From: Heligmosomoides polygyrus polygyrus
Taxonomy: Eukaryota > Nematoda > Chromadorea > Rhabditida > Heligmosomidae
NCBI GenBank assembly: GCA_947396885.1
Contig: OX377206.1
Span: forward strand, 86,673,960 to 86,737,959
Length of the DNA stretch: 64,000 bases
Reading direction: 5' to 3'
Shown here: piece by piece, positions 55,220-64,000 of the stretch
Layout: the number at the start of each line of letters is the position of its first letter
Numbering within the stretch: the stretch's first letter is position 1
The notes under the pieces: model-generated
Told to the model about the DNA's origin: nothing
Seen by the model: only the letters and a program-made list of their open reading frames with translations
Databases searched by the model: none
Position numbers and translations under genes: made by a program

Positions 55220-56211
55220 TCAGTCAGTGTGGGTGCCTAATAGTGTAGGAGAAAGAAATGTGCTCCAGTTGTTCAGTAAATTTCGTACCGGAGATTTCAG
55301 CCTCGAGATGCCCCCGTAGCGGCCGACCTAGAGCAATCCTGGACGACGAGTTGAAGGATTGGTGGAGGCTCAACCATCCCAAACAGTTCGCGGGATCGCA
55401 GAAGAGCTAGATGTCAGTAAAACTGCTGTTGCGGATGCTCTGAAACGCCTTGGGAAAGTGAAAAGCTCGAAAAGTAGGTGCACCACGAGGCAAAAATTGT
55501 CACGTTTCAAGATGTGTTCTTCCCTACTTTTACGCAGCAAAACTGACCCGTTTTTCGATTGAATCATCACTTGTGATGAAAAGTGGATTCTGTATGATAA
55601 AAGGAAATGTTCTGGGCAGAAGTTGGACGCCTACGAACCCACTCGGCATTTTCCAAAGGCGAACCTCCATAAAAAGGTAATGGTCACTGTGTGGTAGTCG
55701 ACGGTTGTTATGATTCACTACAACTTCTTGGCACCAGGCCAGACGATCACAGCAGATTCCTAGTGTAATGAAATCGACGAATTGCATCGAAAACTGCATC
55801 AACTTCAGACAGCATTGGTCAAGAGAAGAGGCCCGATTCTTTCGTATGATAGCGCCCGCCCACACGTCTCACAATTCACTATTCCAAAATTTAACGAATT
55901 AAGGGTTGAAGTTCTGCCTCACCCGCCATATTCTCCAGACCTTTCCAACCGACTACCACCTTTTCAAACACTTTCAGAACTTTCTCGCTGAAAAGCTTTA
56001 CCAATCAGGACCAAGCCGAAACAGTTTTCGTGGATTTTGTCGGACCTCGACCACCTGGTTTTTTCGCTGATGGGATAAGTCGAATGGTGGCTTCGCAAAA
56101 GTGTGCTGATTCGAACGGTGCTTATTTCGACCAAATCCGATAAGATTTGAGAATGTTGTGATAGTTCGAAGTGAAGCATTCAAATCGCTGAGAACTTTTC
56201 GGACAACCTAA
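55220..56211 (+). pseudogene. mariner transposase, degenerate
   Basis: Reads through LFSKFRTGDFSLE, a helix-turn-helix QTVRGIAEELDVSKTAVADA, ITCDEKWILYD (first catalytic Asp, 55575-55577) and LSYDSARPHVS (second Asp). PPYSPDL is separated by a frameshift near 55950 from PTDYHLF (third Asp). Several stops occur (55296 region, 55562, 55697). The right end TTCGGACAACCTAA (ending 56211) is a mariner-type terminal repeat followed by TA. The matching left terminus was not found. Confidence 0.8.
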
Positions 56212-56970
56212 TATGTAATGTACAAGGGCGGTCTAGAAAGTACTAGACGGGGCTTCGCCCCACAAAGTTATATTGACTTAACTCGCGAATGCCTCATAAA
56301 TTCCCGTTTACTCGCGAATGCCTCATAAATTCCCGCTCTAACAGCCGTTACTAGGAACATTTCGATAACTTTGATCGATTATGTCCGACCTAAACTGGAC
56401 ACCTTCTTGTGGAACCTATCCATCGGCCAGCGCATTCCCATCACTTCCACGTCAAATGGTTGACTCTGACCAGAGGGCGATAGTGTTGCTGTGAAAATCA
56501 CCAAGTCGCATTTAACTCCTCGTGGACGGAGGGACAGACGAAGAGGCTGGCGTTTAGCGTGCTTCTGTGTATTAGGTCGATTCATAAGTGAACGGATCTT
56601 TGCAAGTGTTTGAATTCAAGACCAATTTTCCCACCAATATGGAAACCGGTAAAACCGAGTAAGGACTCAATCGGTAGAGGCCGAAAAGCCATACGAAACC
56701 TTTACCGATATTGGCTTCACTAAAGCCACTGTCTGCTACGCCTAGCTCAGCAATCCAGTTACTAGCGCTGCAAAGTGGATGCTTTATTCTAACAAGGAGA
56801 GCCTCCAAAGTGGCGGTGAGCTTCTGCGGTGCAAATTTTACAGAATGAAGGGTTCCGCGTGGGGAGTCCAAAACCGTAGTTAATTTTTTTCGGAGTGCTC
56901 TTCTGAAGTCGAAAAAAGGCTTGTGGAAGCGTGAGCGCGAAGCTCGTAACTAGCTCGAATGTGGTTGGCT

Positions 56971-57044
56971 GGCGCAGTGGATAGCGATGTGGCCTCTCGG
57001 CCGCACCTTGTGGATTTTACGGTTCGACCCCCGGTTTCGCCATA
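56971..57044 (+). repeat. tRNA-like block, left arm, inward-facing
   Basis: Box A TGGCGCAGTGG and box B GGTTCGACCC (about 57020-57029) in tRNA-like spacing. The GGCCTCTCGGCCGCACC anticodon-arm-like hairpin lies between them and also occurs at about 62826-62842. Transcription would run into the spacer. Confidence 0.6.
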
Positions 57045-57375
57045 GTTTTTGCACACATCGGCTCGTTATTACTATGTGCTTGCATAACCACATGAGTCAA
57101 ACTGTACATGATTAATGCTTTTAGTAAGTAATTGTAGCCAAGTTATGCTTTCATTTGAGTTGCCTCTCAGTGGAACGTATTTGCAATGTATCATATCAAC
57201 AACGATACCCTAAATGCACACAAGCACATATACTTCAAGGGATAGGTCAAAAATTTAGTTTAATAGTGGTAAATACTTATCACTTACTAAAAGCGTTAAT
57301 CGTGTACAAATTGACTCTTATGATCACGCAAGCACATAATAATAACGGCCCAATGTGTGCAAAAACTATGGCAAC

Positions 57376-57449
57376 ACCAGGGTTCGAACCGTAAAACCCA
57401 CTGCCGAGAGGCGACATCGCTACCTACTGCGCCAGCCGACCACACTCGG
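57376..57449 (-). repeat. tRNA-like block, right arm, inward-facing
   Basis: Inverted homologue: on the - strand GGCTGGCGCAGTAGGTAGCG and GGTTCGAACCCTGG. Box B matches the pol III consensus better than the left arm copy. Convergent with it across the 150 bp spacer. Confidence 0.6.
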
Positions 57450-58202
57450 TTGGGTAGCAGCAGTGGATTATAACTTCGCGCTCACACTTCCACAAGCCTT
57501 TTCACGACTTCAGAAAGCATTCCGAAAAGTTAACGACGGTTTTGGGCTTTCCACGCGGGACCCTACATCCTATAAAAATTGCACCGCAAAAGCTTACTGC
57601 CACTTTGAAGGCTTCCCTTGTAAGGTACACCGCCATGCCCAATGGGTAGACAAACATGGTAAGGCGGAAGACGTTCCGAAACCTGAGGTGGAAAAAAGTT
57701 GATGTTATGCTTTTCGTCGAGCGTACACGGCGTAGAGTACTGGCAAGACAAGATGAAGGGACCTCGGTGATGGCAGAGGTCTACATTCGTCAGCTCCGAA
57801 GGCCTACCTCTAAACTATACGTGGAGAGAGGGCCAAGGTACGAAGGCTGAACTAGCGGCGTACGGCTATACAATAATTCCTCGTCTTACGTACTCTCCAG
57901 ACCTCCCTCCCTCATATTATCACCTTTTCTCCAACCTTCGAACCCATTTGGATGGTCAGCATTTCATCAACCGCGACCACATCGCAAAGGTACTCGGGAA
58001 GTTCTTCGGTATCCAGCCAGCTTTGCTTTGGTGCAAAGCATCCATGTTCTACCACTACGTTGGCAGAAGGCCACAGATGTCAATGGTGCTTATCTCGATT
58101 GCTTCGCTCTTGATGGTTGGATGTTGTAAAATGAGTTATTTTGTGCCCCAAATGTCCGATTACTTGTGAATCATCCTAGTAGATAACACGTTCATGGGCC
58201 CT

Positions 58203-58326
58203 CAGCCCCAGTTTATACTTGCTTGCGGCACCATGGTCGGAATAGATATCGACAGGGCGACGCGAAAAATCGATATCTATGGCGAGCGTGATGCCGCGGG
58301 GCAGCGCAAGTATAAACTAGGGCTCA
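58203..58326. mobile_element. hairpin MITE, ~124 bp
   Basis: CAGCCCCAGTTTATACTTGC and GCAAGTATAAACTAGGGCTC form the terminal repeats. ATAGATATCGA/TCGATATCTAT forms the inner stem around CAGGGCGACGCG. Same design as 1168-1301. Confidence 0.8.
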
Positions 58327-58796
58327 TGCAGTGTTGGAATAAACGCTGTTACCAGCCTCGCCTAGAGTTCAAGAAACAAAAACAACAACGAGCGTGGGAA
58401 GTGTTGGAAGCGCGTGAGCAGAATAACAGTGCAGGAGAGTTCAGTTGGTCTATTACTCTCGTATCAGTTGGTAATGTAAACCTAACACTCACCATCCCTT
58501 CACAAACACAATAAAGCTCTACCACTGGATATTGTTCGAGTTCGCTAGGAATATGTAGCCCAATATGTACAGCCATGACTCCTCATCATCTGCATCCACT
58601 ACTAGCGTGGGTTCGAAAGCCAGTGCTTACTAGACCCTTCGATCTGAAAGTGACGGACTGTGTGACCGTTTTCATTATTGATGTTTAAGGTCAGAACTCT
58701 TGTTGGAGCCATAGAACTCATTTGCTTTAAAACGCGAATAGCCATCGGATCATACTTGTATTTATCGCCTACGAATTTAAGTCTTTATCAACCCTA

Positions 58797-59078
58797 CTTT
58801 GGAGCAGTCGGAAGAGGTGACAACTGCCGCGTGCACCCGATACCAGGGTTCCTGGTTCGAATTTCCCGCCCAGGCCAACAAAGCCTTCCATCCCTTCGGG
58901 GACGGTCAACTGGTATCAGACGTGTCTGGAAAGAACAAAGCACTGCCTTGTTCATCAGCTGGCCACCGCAGGTCACAGTATGGCCACATTCAAATCGCCT
59001 CCACATCCCTTAGAAGTAGAATGCGTGGCGCATCTCAAAAGGAATTGAGCAGCGCCGTTCTTCAGCCTTTTGTCCATT
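58797..59078 (+). repeat. SINE-A copy
   Basis: The head starts within GGAGCAGTCGGAAGAGGTGA (the first bases lost), box B-like TGGTTCGAATTTCCCGCCCA, and the tail GCAGCGCCGTTCTTCAGCC. It contains small deletions in the GCATTCAAATCG region. Confidence 0.88.
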
Positions 59079-59079
59079 A

Positions 59080-60500
59080 TCAACTCTACTTTATTACTCT
59101 ACATTCATTTAGGATCACCGTTTAACATTAATTGTTTAGCTTAGCGAAGAAACTGCGACTGTGTAGCCTTCCTGAACAACGTCCTAAAGCAGCCGTTTAA
59201 GCGCTTTAGTACAGAACACCGCATTAATCGAACTGATCTTTGTCTCAAATCGTGCTATTCACCTAACGGATATTTTGAAAGCTTCGCTACCATCCTATTT
59301 CTTTTCACTTTTTGGGTTGCATGCAGGAATGTGCGGAATTTTCGTTTCCGGGTTCCGAATTTCGGTTTTCGGCCGTTTTTAGTCATTCCTTTAGGTTCCG
59401 TGTTCCGGTCTCTTTTGGGCCAGAAGATGGAACGGAAATGGTGACTCATCACTAATTTATTGTTTTGCATTCCCTTCATTTACCTCCTGAGCTTAAACGA
59501 AAGGCTGAAGAACGAAATTAACTATGTGTAGCCCTTTCAATGATTGTGCACCTTTGAGACCGGTGGTGCATCCTAATGTCGAGACAGCGTGATAACCAAA
59601 TTGGATTCTTTTTTCTTTTCTTGAAGCGATGTGTTACCGAATAGTAAAAGGCCACAAAAGTTTCGTGAGTGTTTGAATCAAGCGTGAAATTCCTTATCTG
59701 GAGCAACGCTTATCTTTTTCCTTAATAGTCTAAGGTCTGCCTAGAACACATATTCGATGCAGATCAGAGTTCTATAAACACTTAGATTACTAGCATTGCT
59801 TTCCATAGGAGGCATTGGATCTATCATAGTCGGGCTCCCCACTCCACCCCCTTCTTTGAATTTGTCCCAGAAATTCAGGTACTGCCAAAATATTCTATGT
59901 ATGGTATCCATGCGAACTCAGAGTGGGTGTCGTGTCATGGGATGCCGAACGCAAATGTAACCTTAACGCTGCCCATCCCAATTAGGCAAGATCTAGGACA
60001 TTCAAAAAGACCGCTTCAGAGTTATGAGTGGCGAGATCCCGGCCATTTGCTTGTCAGCTGGGTTCATTGTGTTTGAAATGCTTTCCTACATTTACAGAAA
60101 GATTGCGCATAATCTTCGATTTTTTACACTACTATTGTTTGAAAAATCATCTTAGCAATGATACGAATACAAGTATCTTTTATTGCTATGTGTTGCTGGA
60201 AAAGAGTCGCATGCTGCATTGCCCGTTTTCTAATTTTTGTTAAGGGCAACTCAGCTATTACTACCACAAGTGCTCCTGTCAGCGTGCCTCGCTCTTGCGC
60301 GCTTCGCGCGATGTTGCAGTATCACTAAGCTAAGGACAATCACATCAAGCTAGCTGCTCTGCTTGTACAGCTTTCTTCCCTACCTAGGAGTACAAAAAGC
60401 TCGCAGTACGTACAGTACATAGTATGATAGGGCGATCTATTGGTTCCTCACTACTGGTCCTCCCTTAATGAAACGGTCCCCCATTACTGGTACTGGTCCC
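59080..60500. other. no gene recognised
   Basis: Mostly unassigned. 59318-59420 is a TTCCG-rich block whose inverted relative is at 61290-61480. A candidate acceptor (GTTCTTCAG) followed by CCT TTC GTT TAA is present on the - strand at about 59502-59513, with AATAAA 45 bases downstream. It could be the last exon of the 61.5-62.1 kb gene, but that is speculative. Confidence 0.35.
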
Positions 60501-60504
60501 CCTC

Positions 60505-61246
60505 AATGATCCCCCTTAGCGGACGACGGCACGTCTACCCGAATCCACGTCTACCCGAATCGGCACGTCTACCCGAATCCAAACACGTTGAGCGAAGTAT
60601 TTGGCACGTCCTTTGAGTCCCAGGCAAGTCATGCGACGTATTCCGCACGTCTTCTAAATTCCCTGCCACGTAGAAGACGTCTGGATATTTTCCGCTACTT
60701 TCGCACCCGGTAACTTGATCAGCATTGATTGATGGTAATCGATACTTCAAAAACGAAGTTCAGATACCTGTTTAGCGACTTCGACAACCTCCAGAGCTGA
60801 AGTTTCGGACCGCCTGGACGACATCCACAAAAAATCGATAGTTTGATCAATATCTATTGATGGCGATCAATACTTTAAAAAAAACTTCAGATTCGTGTTT
60901 AGCGACCTCGACTACCCCCAGGCTAAAGTTTCGGATCGCCTGGACGACTTCCACAAAAAATCGATAGTTTGGTAAATATCGATTGACGGCGATCGATACT
61001 TCAAAAACGAACTCCAGATTCGTGTTCAGCGACTTCGATTGCCCCTGGGCCGAAGTTCCCAGGCAAGAAGAAGACGTCTGGGTATTTTTCGCTATTTTCG
61101 TGTCGTAATTCCCCCCCCCCATTTTCACCCCGATTTCCCCCTTCCCCCCCCCCCATTTTCCACACCGATTTTTCCCCGCTAATTTCTGCGGCGCCGCCGA
61201 TCGGTAGAATGACTCATCGCTTAGCGCGTTATTATAGAGTATGATT
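60505..61246 (-). mobile_element. ATCGAT repeat family, 0.7 kb copy (inverted)
   Basis: Reverse-complement homologue of 14082-14755. It begins with the GACGACGGCACGTCTACCCG end, contains three internal units with ATCGATAGTTTGATCAATAT and GGCGATCGATACTTCAAAAA, and ends GCGCGTTATTATAGAGTATG. Runs of C (61107-61160) interrupt the end that corresponds to the start of the forward copy. Confidence 0.78.
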
Positions 61247-61533
61247 ATGGACACCTATGTATATATTTGTAAAAATTAAATGAAGTAATGAGTTTTGAGT
61301 CATTTCCGTTTCGTGTTTCGTATTCCGGTTTCCGCCCATTTTTGAGCTCTTATGCTCAAAAATTCTTGTTTCCTTTTTTCAATTTTTTCAAGTTTTCAAT
61401 TTTTTTTTCAAAATTCAAACTCTTGTTTCATATTCCGTGTTCCGCTTTTTTCGAAAAAATTTCCGCACATCCCTGGTTGTATGCTTTGCTGCTAAATCTG
61501 CTTATTGTTTTTGGAACAGATCTACACACTTAC

Positions 61534-62084
61534 CACAGGCCCTGGCCATGATTTATCTCCCGAAGGTCTCCGAAAAAATCGCTTCGTCTTCTTTATGTAG
61601 GAAAAGAAGCGATACGTCGTGATGAATGCATAGATTTTGAGAACGGTGTAGAAAATACATATCGCAACTTTGATAGCGACCTTTTCGCGAAAGAAGATCA
61701 GCGTCTCGTCGTATTCTGAAAAATAAATGTAATCAAATTTTGTCATTTTTAATCGCTTAATTTAATTTTTCGAGGCTTTCCCCGGAGACTTTTCGTAATT
61801 ACGATGATTTTTCGATTACGATGATGACGTGATTTTCGATATTTTCTATTCTTTTACGAACACTTCTTATTGATACAGCCCAACGGATTTTTCAATCTTT
61901 TGACGTTTTTTACAAAAAATCCAAGGTGAGAACTTGCCATCCCAATCCACTGCAAGATTGACAGTGGCAGTGAATAGTAGAAACGCGATATATAGGACTG
62001 TTCTCGCTGCAAGACCGCTGAGATAGCAAGCAATGAATGACGAACGAAACTGTTTTGCCCCTTTCAAGAGGAACAGCACAAACA
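61534..62084 (-). CDS. partial membrane-protein gene, two exons
   Basis: Exon a is 62084-61938 and exon b is 61715-61534. Exon a follows TCTATTTTCAG and encodes about 48 residues with a hydrophobic segment (ARTVLYIAFLLFTATVNLAV) before DWD. Exon b follows TTATTTTTCAG and encodes EYDETLIFFREKVAIKVAIC, a second hydrophobic segment, YRFFSYIKKTKRFFRRPSGD and KSWPGPV, ending CCTGTG|GTAAGT. The phases join only if exon a ends GATG|GCAAGT, a GC donor; the GT alternatives give a stop (TTTTT|GTAAAA) or a very short exon. The N-terminal and C-terminal exons were not securely found. The layout suggests a small multi-span membrane protein; the family is unrecognised. Confidence 0.6.
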
Positions 62085-62099
62085 CTGAAAATAGAAATC

Positions 62100-62960
62100 A
62101 ATACCTATTTATTGACTTACTACACTCTGTGGGCGCAATCGCAGAATAGAGGGGTTGGTAAACTTCAATGAGCCATCTAGGACGTGACAGAGCAGATCCT
62201 AGGCGGCTCAGTCAAATCGAACAATGCACCTCTATCCCTCCAATATTAACGAGAAAGTAGCAAGGAAAACCATAGCACCATAGCATGTCGTGGTGGGCAA
62301 GCCTGTCGAGTAGCTGCATACAGCGAATGTGAATGCAGTCTTATCTCCTGTTTTCGATTACATATCCGTGTTTTATCTGCTTCTGAATTGGGCAAGTGAG
62401 TGAACTCCGGGATGTAGGCAATTTTAGCACGGGTGCGTCACTCGAGCCACGCTCTGGAATCCCTTCCCCTGCCCAAATCTGAGAGCACAGAACAGAGCTA
62501 TAGCTTTGTTTGTTTGTTTTCTTTATTATCAGCGTGTCATCGTTTCTTTTTTTCGTGTTAGTGACACTTTCTATAAAGTGACCCTCCCTCCCTACCCTAT
62601 CTGCGCCGCCGTATTCAGTTTTTTCAACTATTTGATGTATCTTGGTTCCGCGTTTAATATTTCACGTGGAGAGGACAGAGTTGGACAAGGGAAGGGAGTC
62701 CGGAATGTGGCCCGAGTTACGTACTCGTGTTTAAATTGCCCACATCCTGGAGTCCCTTACCTTGCCAAAATATGGAGTCAAATGAAACACGAGCATTCTG
62801 TTCTGCGCTATCCTACGCTGGCGTGAGGCCTCTCGGCCGCACCGACGGCTTCGTGACGGCTTCGCTGTGGTAATAACTTCTCATCATCAATTGTTGCTAC
62901 CACCTATGTCATGGTTTCCTCAGGAAGAACATCCTAACTACGTCGATTTTGGCAAGTTGA
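62100..62960. other. no gene established
   Basis: May contain upstream exons of the - strand membrane-protein gene. A GTAAGT donor on the - strand at 62119 would imply a 35-base intron, probably too short. The 106-codon + strand frame (62506-62826) is unassigned. A GCCTCTCGGCCGCACC motif (62826-62842) matches the tRNA-like block of the second mariner. Confidence 0.3.
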
Positions 62961-62964
62961 AAAA

Positions 62965-63240
62965 AAATTGAAAAAATGGACGACATCCACAAAAAACTAT
63001 TATTTGACCAATATTGATTGATGGCGATCGATAGTTCAAAAACGAAGTCCACATTCGTGTTCAGCGGCCTTGATCACCCCCGGGACTAAAGTTTCAGACC
63101 GCTTGAACGACATCCAGAAAATATCGACTGATATCGACTGCCTCCCCTGCCGTGGACGCCTCCCGTCGATGATCATCTAGATGCCCGGGCACGGTCGTCG
63201 ACGTGTTCGGCACGTTCACGGCATCGCCAGGCACGATGTC
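62965..63240 (-). repeat. ATCGAT repeat family, fragment
   Basis: GACGACATCCACAAAAAACT, TGATGGCGATCGATAGTTCA and CGTGTTCAGCGGCCTTGATC match one internal unit and the end of the 60505-61246 copy in the same orientation. Confidence 0.7.
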
Positions 63241-63424
63241 GTTGTTCAACAATCGTTTTCAATACCCAGTGCCCACTTCAGCTGTGACGGAAGCACGCAC
63301 ACACACACGCTTGTTCCTTTATATATAGTAGAATAATTTCAGTAAATTATAATTTCAGTGATAAACTTTCTTTCGACCCATTATAAATTTATATTCTCAT
63401 TAGCAATGCGTAGAATGTATGTAT

Positions 63425-63990
63425 AATTTATTTAAAGCTCTGAGGAGTATGAGCGCGAGAACACTTGTTAATGCCTACAAGAGCTACGTAAGACCACTAG
63501 TCGAATCGGGCCCTTATAAAAAAAAACATCGCCTTATTAGAGTGTGTTCAAAAAAACTTCACTCGTAAGCTTGCGATGAGGTGTTCTGGCCTGGGCTACC
63601 AATTCATTCTCCCAATGGTGTTCATAGGCGTCATTTGTACGGGTTGCAAAGTTTAAACAGTAGAAGATTGAGGAATGACCTTCTTATAGCCTTCAAGGTT
63701 TTAACGAGAAGGGCTTCACTAAGTAATGAAGAATTTTTCACCTCAACTCTGTTCAGAACTACAGAGGGAGTGCCACTAAATTCAGGGCTTCACTTGCCTG
63801 AACACAGGTACGTGCTAACTTTTTCTCTGTCAGAGTGGTGCCACAACTCAATAAAATTTGGTCCCCAGAGTTGGCAAACATGTATTTTAATAGTTTTAGG
63901 AGTACGGCAGAGAGGTTGGCTAATGCAGAAGGTTCCCGATAGCCGCATGTTTTATTTGATTTCCTTCTCATTCTATGTATATTACTTTTC
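63425..63990 (+). pseudogene. LINE ORF2 3' end (CR1/L2-like), broken
   Basis: LFKALRSMSARTLVNAYKSY, YVRPLVESG and, after a deletion and frameshift, VQKNFTRKLAMRCSGLGYQ are followed by LQSLNSRRLRNDLLIAFKVL and, after another frameshift at about 63830, VRVVPQLNKIWSPELANM. This is the typical C-terminal region downstream of the reverse transcriptase in CR1/L2-type LINEs. The RT domain itself is not present. It may continue beyond the window end. Confidence 0.75.
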
Positions 63991-64000
63991 ACTGTTATTC

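Larger units (their letters stand above)
56791..57624. repeat. long inverted repeat inside the second mariner
   Basis: Arms 56791-57130 and 57281-57624 are diverged reverse complements with a 150 bp spacer. From outside in, each arm holds a mariner-like block (GGCTTGTGGAAGCGTGAGCG), a tRNA-like block (GGCTGGCGCAGTGGATAGCG, then GGTTCGACCC), GCCATAGTTTTTGCACACAT, and GTCAAACTGTACATGATTAA. The right arm differs by many substitutions, so it is old. Confidence 0.85.
56572..58179 (+). mobile_element. second mariner, degenerate, with nested inverted repeat
   Basis: Termini TTAGGTCGATTCATAAGTGA (left) and, inverted, CTAGGATGATTCACAAGTAA (right) match well, and TA flanks both ends (56570-56571, 58180-58181). 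The 3' half encodes transposase remnants: KKVDVMLFVERTR, MAEVYIRQLRRPTSKL, PDLPPSYYHLF (the third catalytic Asp replaced by Tyr at 57915-57917) and NLRTHLDGQHFINRDHIAK. Frameshifts and stops are frequent. The middle is occupied by a 340 bp inverted repeat (next entry), so the element is about 300 bp longer than a typical mariner. Confidence 0.8.

Noticed and set aside
62085..62119. A 35-base intron upstream of the - strand gene's exon a
   Set aside because: Donor and acceptor match consensus, but 35 bases is probably too short for splicing, and the upstream frame has a nearby stop.
1..64000. Bacterial operon, phage, plasmid or CRISPR content
   Set aside because: No long uninterrupted genes, no ribosome-binding-site pattern, no spacer-repeat arrays; spliced exons and eukaryotic transposons dominate.

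Overview
This is eukaryotic DNA, most likely from a clade V (strongylid or hookworm-type) nematode. The evidence is AT-rich non-coding DNA, small exons with GTAAGT/GTGAGT donors and TTTCAG-type acceptors, and a dense load of degenerate mariner, RTE-like LINE, BEL/Pao and tRNA-derived SINE sequence. The species assignment is inference. There are no operons, CRISPR arrays or bacterial features.

The clearest gene is a six-exon, 314-residue seven-transmembrane receptor on the + strand (24528-51051). All exon phases agree and the class A landmarks are present: TM1 Asn, TM2 Asp, the TM3/ECL2 cysteines, TM4 Trp, TM6 Pro and TM7 Asn-Pro. The G-protein-coupling motifs are altered: Asp-Lys-Leu replaces DRY and Asn-Pro-Leu-Ile-Thr replaces NPxxY. 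Introns 1 and 3 are 9.1 and 12.1 kb and packed with repeats. A second, partial membrane-protein gene lies on the - strand (two exons, 61534-62084) and is best explained with a GC-AG intron.

Layout. 1-24 kb: no convincing gene; SINEs, hairpin elements, a fold-back mariner remnant (7.9-8.8 kb), simple repeats and a 0.7 kb ATCGAT-rich repeat (14.1-14.8 kb). 24.5-51 kb: the receptor gene. Its introns hold a near-perfect palindrome with two tRNA cloverleaves (28.26-28.62 kb), TTCGAA-rich arrays (31.9, 43.5-44.1, 45.9-46.2 kb), BEL/Pao pieces in the order pol-LTR-gag on the - strand (37.4-40.7 kb), a 585 bp duplication (40.77-42.13 kb) and several hairpin elements. 52.4-54.1 kb: a 5'-truncated RTE-like reverse transcriptase inserted at a SINE stub. 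55.2-58.2 kb: two dead mariners, the second carrying a 340 bp inverted repeat with inward-facing tRNA-like promoters. 58.2-64 kb: a hairpin MITE, a SINE, an inverted partner of the 14 kb repeat, the - strand gene and a LINE 3' end.

The most unusual theme is the repeated association of tRNA-like (pol III box A/box B) cores with long inverted repeats: outward-facing in one palindrome, inward-facing inside a mariner, and inside a TIR element near the receptor's last exon. All transposon coding remnants seen here are broken.
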